Part shown: one piece after another, positions 22,900-34,998 of the stretch
Numbering within the stretch: the first letter of the stretch is position 1
Layout of the letters: every line of letters starts with the position of its first letter
Source of the DNA: Cryptomeria japonica
Taxonomy: Eukaryota; Streptophyta; Pinopsida; Cupressales; Cupressaceae
Assembly: GCF_030272615.1 (NCBI RefSeq)
Contig: NC_081415.1
Coordinates: forward strand, 187,490,270-187,554,269
Length of the DNA: 64,000 nt
Reading direction: 5' to 3'
Translations under genes and position numbers: made by a program
Notes under the pieces: generated by a model
Told to the model about the DNA's origin: nothing
Database searches by the model: none
Seen by the model: only the letters and a program-made list of their open reading frames with translations

Positions 22900-24865
22900 A
22901 TAAGGAGCACATGCCTCTGTCATTGGGTTCTCCCTTTGTCCTCCTCATCCCTACCATGTCTCGAGGATGCCACCCCTCCTATCCCTGGTCTTGGCTGTGG
23001 TGGTCTCATAGGTCCACTCACCCCCATGCTGCTCACTGACCTCCAAGAGTGTTTCTTGCTCTTTGTCCTCGATCGTGACCGATATGACGCTGCTCGCTGC
23101 TCTGGTGGAACTGCACTCTCATATAAAGTCCTCAAATGGCACATCTCATCTCTAGCTTCTAATAACATCTATGCCATCTCATGTGCACTAGCATCCCTAA
23201 TCGACCCAACATACTTAGTCACTCTCTGCTCTACTTGCTATGCCTGGGCTATCGCTGTATCTTGAGCCACTATCAGTTTTCCTATCTCTGCTCTGTACCC
23301 CTATCCCTCTCAGTTGCCCACTGCTCCTTCTCTATCCTCAAGATAGTATTTTGTCTCTCTAATGTGGCAATGTAATCATGCTGACTCTCTAGGGTGGCCC
23401 TGCATATCTCCATCTCCTCTATGCTAGCTGTCTCCTGCCCTATGGATATATCCTGCAATGACTCATGATGTGCTGGATCTGGCTCCTCTTGTTGCATGCA
23501 CCTAGGACTTTCCTCATCCCCCTCATCCTCATCTCCCTCATCCTCATCCTCCTCATCCTCTCCCTCCTCATCGTCTCCCTCTTCATCATCTCTGTCCTCA
23601 TCATCTCCATCCTCCTCATCTCCCTCGTCGTCATCCTCCTCCTCTCCAGCAAGTGGGAAGTCCTCCTGTCTCCTAGGTACCAGAATATCAGGATCCGTCA
23701 ATGGCACTAGCCACCATTGTGCAAACCATCACTCATACGCCTCTGTCATCTCAGCATCTACAACATCTGATCTTTAATCCCATTGTCTCTGTTGTAGTTG
23801 TATGAAGCTGGCATATGCTATGCATGGCTGGATCATCCTCCCCCACTGACTCATCTCTCTGTGGGATCGGGTAAAGTGTGCAGTCCCTGTCGGTACATCC
23901 TACCTTTCTCCAAATTGTCGTCTGACTCTCTCTGGAAGATACATCTCAATCACTCTCTAGCGATTCACTGGTCGCCCAATCAGGTATCTCTCCTATCTTC
24001 AATATGGTAGCTCATCACCATCATCTAACCATCCAAGGCAATCAAGATATGTCCTGCAGGTGAAATCTCTCAACCTATCTAGCTCATGTTGCCAATACAA
24101 TATGTATCTGAATGAACCCTATCTCAGTTCTCCCCTATAGCAGTACACATATGGTCGATGCGGTACTACCTGTCTCTCTGCAATCGGCCGACATATGGCT
24201 ATGTGCTCAAATGCCCATACTTGTAATAGTGTGACCCCACAGCTCAAAGTCTGTACCCTCTAATACGCTATCTGATGCAACTAAAAATATAGCATGGCAA
24301 GCACACATGGGCCCCATGCGTATATAGTCCCCTCTGTCTCCATCCACTCCAACACTCTTCCCCATCCAATAGGGAATCCATGTCCTCATCTATCACCTGC
24401 TAATAGGCATGCTATAACCACTGCTATCACCACATATCGCTGGTCATACTCTGCTGCCATGGTCTCCCAGTGGATCTCCCTCTCTACGATATCAAGGTCA
24501 TCTGTGTCGCACTCAAATAATCTACACAAAGAGTCTCTCCCTGTCACTAGGTCATATACCACCATCTCCCCATGAATTGGAATGCGGAGGATACAACACA
24601 CATCCTCTAGTGTCACAGTCACCTCTCCAGTTGGAAGATGGAAGGAGGAAGTCTCTGAATGCCATCGCTCTGCCAATGCGGTGAGTAGTCCTATGTTTGC
24701 CCTAATCTCGAGCATGTATGTGATGTAGTATAATCCAAGTCCTGCTAATGTATCTTTGTCAGTACTCCTGAGTCTGTATCGCAACATGAAGCAGTCGGGT
24801 CTGTTTTCCCACATGATCAATGGATACTGTTGACTCTGCATCACAATTGGGGCACAATTTGTCAA
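22900..24865 (-). pseudogene. Plant mobile domain (PMD) gene of element G, antisense
   Basis: The best-preserved PMD in the window: 159 codons open from 24865, with LYYITYMLEIRANIGLLTALAERWH, FHLPTGEVTVTLEDVCCIL and RIPIHGE, then a stop near 24386. After it the domain can be followed through GWGR, LLQVWAFEHIAI and FRYILYWQHELDRL with frameshifts. Downstream are an acidic Glu/Asp tract of about 50 residues (23500-23650), a coiled-coil-like segment (EMEICRATLESQHDYIATLE) and a basic Arg/Ser tail with SSMGVSGPMRPP (22920-23168). The first clear ATG is in MQSQQYP. It runs against the element's transcript, so it needs its own promoter, presumably near 24870-25650. The MAIN/MAIL1 relation suggests a chromatin role (inference). 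Confidence 0.85.
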
Positions 24866-25017
24866 TTTTAGGGTTATTTCCTAAGGGCTATATTTCCTAG
24901 TTTCATACACCAATCAGGGTTTTCTTATCTATTTTTGACCTATCCTACCCTTATCCCTCTTTTCGGGATCATCTACACGCTGTTTTTGGTCAAATTAGAG
25001 TCATCAGTGCACAATTG

Positions 25018-25130
25018 TGCTTGTGTACAATGTCTTGCACCTGTGCAGCATCAAGCTATGCCTGTGTACCTTACATAGGTGCAGAACACCCTTACATAGG
25101 TGCAGAATGTGCCCACACAGGCGCAGATCC
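25018..25130. repeat. 3' repeat array of element G
   Basis: Words TTACATAGGTGCAGAA (twice) and CACACAGGCGCAGAT are the reverse complement of the leader array core TTCTGCGCCTATGT; TTGCACCTGTGCA and ATGCCTGTGTACC are in the direct sense. Confidence 0.7.
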
Positions 25131-25624
25131 CCATTCTTCCTGCCCCTATGGGCCCCGCAATGTCCCGCAAGCACGTAAAATTCATGAAATTTGACACATG
25201 GGTTTTTGACCTACATACCGCTGCTCCCACATCGTTCGATCATCTGTAGGTGCATACACATTCCCCAAGGTGATCTGCCATTGGAATGTTCGCCATCTCT
25301 CTGCAAGGGTCCTTTTTCCAGAGCAACAATTCCTCCACTTTGGCCAGTCCAAATGAACTCTTTTCATTCTCTTTGTCTCCTATATAGCTCTTTGTCAGTA
25401 CCTAGATGGACGTGCATGCTCTCCATCTTATGCTGGTCGTGATCTTTTGTACCTTCCACTACTTGTCATTTGTGTATTCGATCTCTGATCTTTCATCCAT
25501 TTGATCCTATCATTTTTTATCATTCTTATCAATCAATTGGCCTCTTTTCTAGATTTTTCCAGCCAATTCCTCGAGGGGGCATGCATATGTTATTGTCATT
25601 ATCTGGGGCATTTTCGTTATTGTT

Positions 25625-25670
25625 CTTTGAAACAATGCTTAGAATCACATTGTCTCAAAGAGGGGCAAAA
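25625..25670 (+). promoter_or_regulatory. Polypurine tract of G with abutting hairpin
   Basis: AAAGAGGGGCAAAA (25657-25670) touches the 3' LTR. Just before it CTTTGA (25625) pairs with TCAAAG (25655-25660) and CAATG with CATTG, so the stem overlaps the first bases of the tract. Confidence 0.85.
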
Positions 25671-27276
25671 TGTAGACGTCTAAAAATGGTCAACGCTTGC
25701 GGAGTCATACTTTAACATTCGCGCATTGCCTTATTTTAGGGTTTTTGCCTTGCATTAACATTTCTTCTATGTTGTGCACTTGGTCTTTATCATTTGCGAG
25801 CATCGAGTCCTTCTTCTACATTCCTCATTTTCATCACTTTCGAATTAGGTCTTGTCGATAGCAATCTTCAGTTATGATTTTGGTCGATCTTATCCTGTCG
25901 TATCATGGTGCGTGCTCATTTATCATCATTTTGGACATCGTCAATCCTAATCGATGATAGAATTAGGGTTTTGTCCTCTTTTCATTCTTTCAATCATCTT
26001 TTAGTAATTATTTGCAATTATCAACTTGTCATTTTGCAATCGATTCGTCATCGATCCTTGTCCCCTTGTCAATCTTGTCATTTTGCGATTGATTTGTCAT
26101 TGATCCTTGTCCCCTTGTCAATCTCGCCATTTTGCAATCGATTCATCATCGATCCTTGTCCCCTTGTCAATGTCATCATTTTGCGATCAATTCATCATCG
26201 ATCCTTGTCCTTGTCAATCTTGTCATTTTGCGATCGATTTGTCATCGATCCTTGTCCTTTTCAATCATGTCAATTTGGATCAATTAGTCATTGTTCCTCG
26301 TCAATTAGCGCCTATCAATTTGATCTCCTTGTCAATCTTGGTCAACTTGTCATTGATTTTTGTCAACTAGTTTCAATCATTTATCAACATTGGTCCTTTG
26401 TCAATTAGAATCATGATCGAACCTACATTAATTTCTTGTTGTCTTGACACAATTACTTGTCCTCTTATTTCTAGGGTTTTATGATTTGTTCATTTAATCC
26501 TTTTCTTCTTCTTGGTGGGTTAAATAAATATATTTATTTAGTCCTGGGTCTCTTTCATGAATTAATTAATGGATGAAAACCTATTAATTAATTCACCTAA
26601 TTTCTATTTCATATTTTTCCTCAATTTTCCAATTTACTAATTTCTCCTAATTCCTAATTTCTATTTCTCCTATTTTCTTCAAATTTTCTAATTTTTTTCC
26701 CCTAATTTTCTCCTATGTTTATGCTTCCATTTGTTGCAATCATGGAGGCTATTTTCTCTCTTCCCTTTTGTCATGGGAATGGCATTTTAATCTTGTCATA
26801 ATTTGTCATAATTTTTGTCAATCCATCTTGCATGTCAATTTTGTCATACTCCTTGCATAGCAAATTATCATTTGTCATAATTTTGTCATTCTTGATTTGA
26901 ATTTCCTTTCAAATCTCTTCATGCTAATCTTGTCCTCTCTCCAATTTGTCTATAAATTGGATGATTTTCTTCAATGAATCAATCAACCACACTTCTAGTA
27001 TCCTTATGCTACAATTTTCATCTTGTCAATCTTGCTTGCTTTCATACTTGCATTTTGCACTTGTAGGTGAGATCCACAAACAAAGTAATTTGAAGGAGAA
27101 AGAAGGACAATTGAGGAACAATGAAGGAGATACATGCTTTGGTTTGCATTTTATTTTAGTATTTCATCTTCATGTCTTTATTGAATGTTTTAAGGATTTT
27201 CTTATCATTGCAATCTAGTTTTTGTGGTTGAGATAATTTAATATTGCTTTGATGTTTTTCCATTTTCCTATCTACA
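25671..27276 (+). repeat. 3' LTR of element G
   Basis: Starts TGTAGACGTC, ends TATCTACA. Carries the same minisatellite (26024-26265) and TATA-like box as the 5' copy, plus a 10-bp insertion (TTGCATAGCA) near 26853-26862 absent from the 5' LTR. Confidence 0.95.
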
Positions 27277-28654
27277 GTAACCAAAACTGTAAAACATGCA
27301 AACTCATAAACAGATAACATCACAACACATTCAACACAAGATTTAATGTGGAAACCCAAATAGGGAAAAACCACTGTGGGAGTTCAGACCCACTAAGAAA
27401 TATACTGTTCTAGAGTATGCTCGGTTAAAAGCAAATCCTATTAAAGATTACAAAACACATTGCCAGATGTGACTCGGTTAAGGGATTTCCCTCAGATCTG
27501 TTAGGATCTTCACTTTTTTAGAAGTGACCTTTTCAAAGGATTTCAAACACTCAACTAGAATGTTACCTTGCTAGAGGGTTTTACAAATAAGACTATTAAG
27601 TCCACTCAGTTAAGAGATTTTCTGTCACTTTACAAAACAACAGTAAGAAAAATATATCTGCAAATTCACATCTAAAATTCTAAAGAAGATTCTTATTTCC
27701 TCAATACTTCCTAGTCATAGGATTTATCTTGTCCTTCTACTAGGCTCTATACTCTGTTAATCAAACAGGTCTTCAAGCTTCTGTGCTCGGTAATCACTAT
27801 GTAGCATCCCTATGCTTACACTTGCTGGCATGCACTGTTTATCAACAATTCCTTATTTATAAACAATTGCTAACCACTGAATCTCCTTGATCACATTTCC
27901 CATGATCAATCATAGCCATCAAATCTTCAAACTTGACCAGGTTCAATGTATCCTTCGATCTGAAAATATTTTACCTTGCCTAGGAACTTGCATACATTTA
28001 TTGGAACTTGTGCTAGGGTATTGCGGTTCAATCTGAGATGTAGATCTTCCTGTCATAGATTCATTAACAAACTTCATGCACAACTTACCAATCATTTGAT
28101 CAACTCCAGCTCATCAGCTTCCTTCATTAAATAATGCTTTTATTCATCCAATGCATTCTGTTACTGCTTGGTTGCAACTCGGTAAATATTAAACTTTACT
28201 CGGTAGACATTCTACCTTCATTAACCAATAGCGATAACCTTAGGGTTTACCGACTAGGTTCCTTAGGGTTTACTGACTAGGTTCTTTGCTCAGTGACATA
28301 GTATAGTATTACCTTACAATTATCAACATATGTAGGATATCAAAAAAATCTAAACATCATGATCTCATCATTGTCTAACTCGGTAATAGTTGCCCATTGA
28401 ATAACTTATTTCTCCCCTTATTCATCACATTCTTTCTGTGTCTTTTACCAACATCTTTATACTCATCAAATCATACTTCTTAAGATATGGCAACATCATA
28501 CTGAATTAGAAAATCAATTTCTTGACATCAATGACAAAATAATAATATTAAGACAGTAAACATCCTTAATCAGTTATATCCATAATCATCAACAACCTTC
28601 TCAATATCCTTATTGGAATGCCAATAATCTCTCATTCTAAAAGGAATTCCAACA
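27277..28654 (-). repeat. Solo LTR 'H', right part
   Basis: Continues 14145-14277 after element G; total about 1.5 kb, like LTR F. Carries the GTGGAAACCC...CCACTGTGGG motif at 27348-27380 and stays alignable with LTR F (60528-62075) over most of its length. It contains no coding sequence, and its ends are TG and CA with target duplication AGACT/AGGCT. Confidence 0.88.
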
Positions 28655-29239
28655 AGGCTCAGTAGGATCATGTAGTGAGGGGCTCCTAGACAGGTACAGG
28701 GATGGGGATAGGGACAGGAGTAGCCACAGGAGTAGACACAAGGATAGGGTAAGGAGAGAGAGGAGGAGGATGAGTTACTATCCTTGAGGGAGATATGTCA
28801 GGGACATACAGATGAGATCCAGGATCTAGAGAGGGAGACAACTAGACTCAGGAGACAGCTAAGGGATACTGAGCAGGAAAGGGATTAGGCTATTCAACGC
28901 TATACAAAGGCTGAGATAGCACTGTGGGTAGGGAGGCAGGCAATAGAGGACACAAGGGTAGGATACATCTATATTCTATAGGTAGGGGAGGAGATAGCCT
29001 ACTGGTGAGACTTGTATTATGGAGTAGTGCCACCAGATCAGCAGGCTAGGAGCTTCTAGAGACCATCACGAATGACGATGACCTCTGGAGGGAGAGACAG
29101 GAGATAGGTGTCTAGTGGTGGGGTCATGGGTCCTCCACCACCACCAGATAGAAGGGGTAGGAGAGATGATCTTGGGGTGGGTCCTTCCAGGGCTCAGACT
29201 CCATTGAGGCTAGCTAGTTTCGAGGGAGGGAGTTCATGA
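28655..29239 (+). pseudogene. PMD gene of element B, C-terminal part
   Basis: Resumes after solo LTR H: an Arg/Asp-rich stretch, then a coiled-coil-like segment (DEIQDLERETTRLRRQLRD), then a glycine/proline tail with SSGGVMGPPPPP and a stop at 29237-29239. The tail motif SGGVMGPP is shared with the PMD genes of C and D. Several stops are present. Confidence 0.7.
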
Positions 29240-30700
29240 TAGCCTTAGAGGGCTCCCTATGTATCAGTTTTGTACCATTTTGTATGATGACACCTTCAAA
29301 TGATTGTAGCCATATGATTTTGACATCATTGTATCATGACACTTATGATTTTTGAGATATATACATGAGAGGATTCATCCTTGTGGTAGCTACATGCATG
29401 TGTACCTGTGTGATGCTTATGATATGGATGCAAATATGTTCATGATGAAATGCAATATGTTTTGTTCTTTTATGTTTTTAATATGTTATGCATATGCAAA
29501 TGTGAATGTATGAAATGCATATGAATATGATAATGCAAATAACTATTTACATGGTGAGAATGTAAAATGTGTTAATATGTGTTGTGTGCAGGATGTGATG
29601 CAATTGTGATATCTATATGTATGTATGAAACGCTAATATGTGGTAATGTAGGTGCAAACTACATGAAATGCAAATATTTTTGGCATGTCATTATACTCAG
29701 TCATATGATAGCAGGCTACACGGACTCAAGAAGGAAGATGGAGGTCAATCAAGAAAGGGGGATGAAAGATAGAAGATATGGAAGTGAAAGAGCTTCTTGT
29801 GCTATTATCATCATTGAGATTTATTATCGCAAATAGGTTATGACAATCTAGATATATATTCGACCCAGAAGTCATTGTACCTATTTACATGGAGATTAGA
29901 CAATTGCAAACAAGGAATGCCCCAATTCACACTAGACTCTCAGTGTCCTCATATCCTTGGACAAGTTGTAGCATTACTAAGAGACAATCCATAGACAACA
30001 AAGAAAAATAGGTGACGATACCCCATCCTTGCCTTTCTAGTCAAAGACATCCTAGAGATAGAATCTCTAGTCAGAGACATCCTGGAAAAGCTAAAAGACA
30101 TGTCACCAAAAAGATAAAATCAAAAGAAAACCAAGACTTGACACCAACATCCACTGTAGTCCTCAAGTTTAGTGTCTCTTGTCACTTGTATAAGTCTATT
30201 TGATTGTGGTCACAATGTTTTCGTTCACAAAAGGATAGATAGAACTAAACCATAATGTTGTCTGAGTCTATTGAAATATTTAATTTGTTGAAGCCCATTG
30301 TTGCTATTGTGTCTCATTTGAAACTGACTGAATCCATGCAACTAATACTTTATTGCAGAGAAGAGAAAACTTTATTGCGGATTTGCAATGCAAGTGTTGC
30401 TTTATTGTGGATTATGCGCGGATAGACTAAAAAAAAATGGAAGAAATTGTACTCCTCAGAACATGTGATGCTCTCAATTCCACACCCATTACTAGACGTA
30501 GGATTTGCCTTAGGCACAAATAGGAGCTGATTTATTATGGATGGAAAGGGGTGAAAAGGAAGTTTTTTTTTTTATGAATGACTAACCAATCTTGGGTATA
30601 TCAATAACAAGCCATGATGGGAATGTGTAAAGTTTATTATGGATGGATAGGCTGTGAGTGTGTGCAAAGTGAAGGGATGAGATTGAATCCTGAAGGAGGG
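29240..30700. other. Spacer of element B between PMD and integrase
   Basis: ATGCAAATG/ATGATATG-rich low-complexity DNA to about 29700, then a block (29955-30085, with TCTAGTCAAAGACATCCT) conserved with the spacers of C and D. No coding sequence is supported on either strand. Confidence 0.6.
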
Positions 30701-30718
30701 AGGAGCAATGTCTCTACA

Positions 30719-30866
30719 CATGGTGCCGGTGACTCGGTTTTCACCATGGTATTTGCCCAGGGCGCCACCAAAGTGGTTTTCACTATTGAACGAATTTATT
30801 TCTCTTGACTTTTTTGATTTTTTCAATTTTTTGTGTCACAAGGCACCCGTTTGCCAGGATTTCACC
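30719..30866 (-). promoter_or_regulatory. GTGAAAACC-box stem-loops of element B
   Basis: Box 2 (30719-30748) has perfect arms CATGGTG/CACCATG around loop AAAACCGAGTCACCGG. Box 1 (30842-30866) reads GGTGAAATCCTGGCAAAC then GGGTGCC. A third, GTGAAAACCACTTTGGTGG, lies near 30753-30790. They follow the integrase gene. Confidence 0.75.
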
Positions 30867-30959
30867 AAGTAACGATTTTTTATGTTTATGATTTTTTTTT
30901 TGTATTTTTGTATTTTTTGTATTTTTGTATTTTTGAATTAGGATATTCTAACAATATAT

Positions 30960-32050
30960 GTGCAAAACCTGCGAAGGTGCATGCTATTGATAGGATCCTC
31001 CAAATGTTTGCCCTCTATGGTTGAGAGTTGATATGCATCAGATCCATAGGCTATTGTAATGATGTAAGGACCAAGCCAATTTGGTTCGAACTTTCCCTTT
31101 TCCTCTTTGTCTTGCTGATTTTTAGGGTTTTCTCTGAGAAATAAGTCACCTACCTCAAATGTGCGAGGCTTAACCTTCTATTTGTAACTGCGACTCATTC
31201 GTTGTTGATAAGCCTTGAGATGATTAAAAGAATTTTTTCTTCGTTCATCCAATAGTTCTAGTTCCTGTAAGTGAGAGACCCTGTAGTCTTCATCACTAAT
31301 AATGTTTTGCAAAGAGAGTTGTAAAGATGGTAACTCAAACTCAAAAGGCAAGATAGCTTCAATGCCATAGACAAGTGAATAAGGTGTGGCTCTTGTAGGT
31401 GTGTGAACACTTGTGCAATAAGCCCAAAGTGTGGGATTGAGTTGGATATGCTAATTACAGCCAGCGTCATTGACTGTCTTTTTAAGAATTTTAAGGATAG
31501 TTTTATTAGACACCTCATCTTGATCATTACCTTGGGGGTAATAGGGCATGGAGAAATGATGGGTAATATGGAAGCGAACACAAAGTTCATGAACATCTTG
31601 ATTTTTGAAGGGAAGTCCATTATCAGTGATGATGGAAATAGGAATACCGTACCGACAAATAATGTAGTTGAGAATGAATGTAGCAATCTGTTTTCCAGTG
31701 ACTTGTGTAAGAGGCATGACTTCAATCCATTTTGTGAAATACTTTGTGGCAGTGATAATGAATTTGTGGCCATTTGAAGAAGGAGGGTGAATCTTGCCTA
31801 TGAAATCGAGTCCCCACTGACACAAGGGCCAAGGAGTCGCAATTGGTTGAAGTTCTTGTGTTGGTGCATGAATAAGGTCTCCATGAATTTGTCATTTCTT
31901 ACATCTCTTGACAAACTGATATGAGTCTTTTTCCATATTGGGCCAGTAATATCCAGTCTTGATGAGTTTCTTGGCTAAGGTAGGACCACTGGAATGTGGA
32001 CCACATATCCCTTCATGAACTTCACATAACATAATCTGAGCTTCGTCCCT
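30960..32050 (-). pseudogene. Integrase of element B
   Basis: Inserts the DNA copy into the genome. Reading leftwards: HHCC zinc-binding region (HEGICGPHSSG, then RCKK where the last Cys is replaced by a stop), catalytic core with WGLDFIG (first Asp), IITDNG (second Asp) and DEVSNKTI (Glu; the usual GQxE is DQDE), and a C-terminal domain (LKAYQQRMSRSY, then VGDLFLRENPKNQQ and GPY). The longest open part is 31451-31825. Stops and one frameshift make it non-functional. Confidence 0.9.
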
Positions 32051-32059
32051 TTCTAAATA

Positions 32060-32780
32060 TCTAAGAAGAGTGTCATCTAGACCTCGATGGTATAGGATAT
32101 CGGCTAAAATGATGTATCGGGAAGATTGGTGAATGAAAGTGTGATGTTGATTGCTGGATAAGTCAGGAGGAAGGATGTTGTTACGAAGGTATGTGAAAAT
32201 GGAACCGTATAACTAGGAATCAGGACCAACGACACATATCATCTTAGTAGGAGTGATCTCATATAAGGGAACCAAAAGGTTATCCACCAAGAACTCATAG
32301 CGGGTTTCATTCTGCGGTAGATCGATCGGTGAGGCAATAGTAGCCATGACATATGCGGCTCGATTCTACTCTCTTGGTATTTTCTCAAAGGTTAACTTCA
32401 TGAAATGTTGCTTTAGGTCATCCACCATTCTTTTGTAAGGCATTAATTTTTCATCCTTTGTTTGGTAGTCATCAGTTGCTTGACGAATTACAAGTTAAGA
32501 GTCCCCGAAAACATGAAGTTCTTGGATCTTCCACTAAACTGCAATTCATAATCCAGTTGTTAATGCCTCATATTCTGCTATGCTATTAGTGCAAGGAAAT
32601 GATAATAGATATGATTTTGGAATGGAATCCCCTTGAGGTGTGATAAAGAGGATGCCAGCTCCTACACCATGTTGTGTGTATGAGCCGTCAAAGTATAGTT
32701 GCCAAGGCTTTGTGTGTGATACTGCCAAGATGGATTCATTTGAAAATTCTGAAGTTAGAGGAGCATCATCTATCATAGGA
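32060..32780 (-). pseudogene. Second (archaeal-like) RNase H of element B
   Basis: A second RNase H after the first is characteristic of Tat-lineage Ty3/gypsy elements. The frame gives LYFDGSYTQHGVGAGILFITPQG (catalytic Asp in FDGS), then SIAEYEALTTGL (Glu) before a stop at 32546. The remainder to about 32060 is traceable but broken. Confidence 0.85.
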
Positions 32781-33230
32781 GCATCTGCTAACTGATCTGC
32801 AATAGCTTGTCCTTTTATTTCTTTTTTGTCTACATATTCAATATCGAATTCACTCAAGAGCATCACCCATTTGGCTAATCGACCAGCAAGTGTCACTTTA
32901 TTGAGAAGGTACTTCAATGGATCAATCCTTGTGACCAACTTAGTTTTATGAGTTAGCATGTAGTGTCATTATTTCTGTGAAGCAAAGACCACAACAAGAC
33001 ATACATGCTCAATTGGTGTGTAGTTTAGATCATAGCCTAACAAAGTACAATTGATGTAATAGATTGCCTTTTCTCTGCCTGTAGCATCTTGTTGTGCTAA
33101 GAGTGCCCCCAGTGCTGTTGATGTAGCTGATATGCAGAGTAACAGGGGTTGTTCTAGAACTGGTGGCATCATGACTAGTGGAGTTAGAAGATAATCTTTA
33201 AGTATCTGAAAATCCTTTTGACAATTATCA
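32781..33230 (-). pseudogene. First RNase H of element B
   Basis: Removes RNA from RNA-DNA hybrids. Shows PPVLEQPLLLCISATSTALGALLAQ and YYINCTLLGYDLNYTPIEH, then RLAKWVMLLSEFDIEYV and GQAIADQLA. The expected catalytic Asp of (Y)(T/C)DAS is replaced in CISAT. A stop lies near 32965. Confidence 0.85.
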
Positions 33231-34100
33231 TCCTATTTGAATTTGATGTTTTTGTGTAGCAAGTGCTAAAAAGGATGACATTTATCTGCAAGTTGTGCTA
33301 TGGATCTTCATATGGACTAGAGTCTCCCTTGCAAAGATCAAAGTTGACTGATATTCATGGTGGTGGCATCTCTAGGATCGCCTTGACTTTTGCTGGATCG
33401 GCTTTAATTCCTCTTTTTGAGACAATGAATCCCAAGAGCTTCCCAAAGATTACTCCAAAGACACATTTCTTGGGGTTTAGTCTTACTCTGTATTTTTCCA
33501 ACCGATCAAAAATGACTAAAAGTATGTCCAAATGTGTATCTCTGTCTATTGATTTTCCCAAGAGGTCATCAACATAATCTTCCATAGTTACGTGCATGAG
33601 ATCATGAAAGATAGTAGTCATGGATCTTTGATATGTAGCACCTACATTCTTTAGCCCGAAGGGCATGACATTCCAGTAGAAAGTTCCCCAGGGACAAGTA
33701 AATGATGTGTTGTGCCGATCCTCGGATGCTATTTTGATTTGATTGTAACCAGAGAATCTGTCCATCAAAGATAACATTGCATGACCTGCTATGAGATCTA
33801 CAATTAGGTTGATGTTTGGCAATGGAAAGTCATCCTTAGGTCAAGCTTTGTTAATGTCTTTGAAATCTATACATATTCTAATGCTGCGATCGGGCTTACT
33901 GACTGGTACCAAGTTGGAGATCCATTCAAGATAATCAATTGGGCATATGAATCCAACATCCAATAATTTTCCAAGTTTTTCCTTAACTAATAATGCCACT
34001 TGTGGATGCATCTTTCTCAATTTTTGTTTTACTGGTTTTGCCAGTCCCAACATATAAGCATATGACCATGCAAAATTAATTCATCGCTCTGTGAAGAAAC
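33231..34100 (-). pseudogene. Reverse transcriptase of element B
   Basis: Palm motifs in order: PVSKPDRSIRICIDFKDINKA, FSGYNQIKIA, the FTCPWGTFYWNVMPFGLKN block and the catalytic YVDD at 33565-33576, followed by LNPKKCVFGV and LLGFIVSKRGI. Open from 33822 to 33355; a stop between DINKA and MPNIN (about 33840) and further breaks near 33300 inactivate it. Confidence 0.92.
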
Positions 34101-34998
34101 TTATGAACTTTGGTCTTTCTGTCTCTGTTAGAGATTGTGCTAGGAATATGTTATATGGAATTTCTTCTGTACCAATGTTTGTTTTGATGGTCTCCTCTAC
34201 TAACATAGATTATTTTTCTTCATTTGATGTCAGGAGAATGTCGAGCCTTCCATCCTTGGGTGCCTCAAAGAGGTTTTCACCCTTAGATATGTCCTTTCTT
34301 TTTACTTTTTTGGGGTTAGAGAGTGCCACAATGTGGTTTTCACCATAAGACCCATGATTTGTTTTTATTTTTATATTTTTGCGACTGGAAGGCCCAACAC
34401 CCTCACCAAAATATGCCATGCTAATGAGTTCTATAGTGTATCCCGCATTATGGTCCCCAAGTGGAAGATCATCTCGTATGCCTAGATAGTCAATAAAGGC
34501 TTCATCATTTTGGAATGTATTGAACTATACAGGTCCTTCATGGTCCGAGTCAATAAGTTGGTGGTGAACAAGGGGAAGGCCTTCAATGTTTTCAAAGTCA
34601 GTGAGACTAAGGGTGAAGATGGAGTTATATTCAAGTATGTTGAGGTAATTGTCAAGGTCATCATTGGCACTCTCCTCATTTGTCTCAATCATGAACGAGT
34701 CTAAATTTTCATCACTAAAAGTGCATTTGGGGATGGGTGTCCTCATCCTTTGTGATTTCGACCTAGAACCTAGAGGAAAAGACTATGTGGGATCCTCAGG
34801 AGTTGTTTCTTGACCAACTTTTAATTTTCTATAAAATTCCTTTTCTCCTGTGGGTTCACCTGGTTCTCTAAATGTCTCAGTGATTTCATCGTCACAGGAG
34901 TATTTGTCCGAACCCCATTCCTATTCATTAGAGTTGGTGGAATAGTAGTTCTCTTGTTGATCTTTGGAAGCCTTGATTTGTAATGCTTCTTCTGCCTT
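34101..34998 (-). pseudogene. Pol linker of element B between G-patch and reverse transcriptase
   Basis: Acidic, poorly conserved linker traceable in pieces (NEESANDDLDNYLNILEY, DFENIEGLPLV, then GENHIVALSNPKKVKRKD). No enzyme motif. Linkers of this kind precede the polymerase in Tat elements. Confidence 0.5.

Larger units (their letters stand above)
14278..27276 (+). mobile_element. Element G: 13-kb pol-less LTR retrotransposon with unknown ORF and antisense PMD gene
   Basis: Two LTRs of 1605 and 1606 bp, TG...CA ends and perfect target duplication GTAAC (14273-14277 and 27277-27281). The polypurine tract next to the right LTR sets plus orientation. The 9.8-kb interior has no reverse transcriptase, integrase or RNase H in any frame. 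It has a leader with a 22-bp repeat array and a conserved stem, one long unrecognised ORF on the plus strand, structured boxes, a spacer and a PMD gene on the minus strand. Layout and tract match elements B-D, so it is probably a non-autonomous relative that borrows their enzymes (inference). Confidence 0.93.

Noticed and set aside
23440-23777. Ser-rich plus-strand and Arg/Met-rich minus-strand frames
   Set aside because: Shadows of the Glu/Asp-rich tract of the antisense PMD gene on the minus strand.
31403-31777. Plus-strand 124-codon open frame
   Set aside because: Shadow of the integrase core on the minus strand, where the D, D and E motifs are found.
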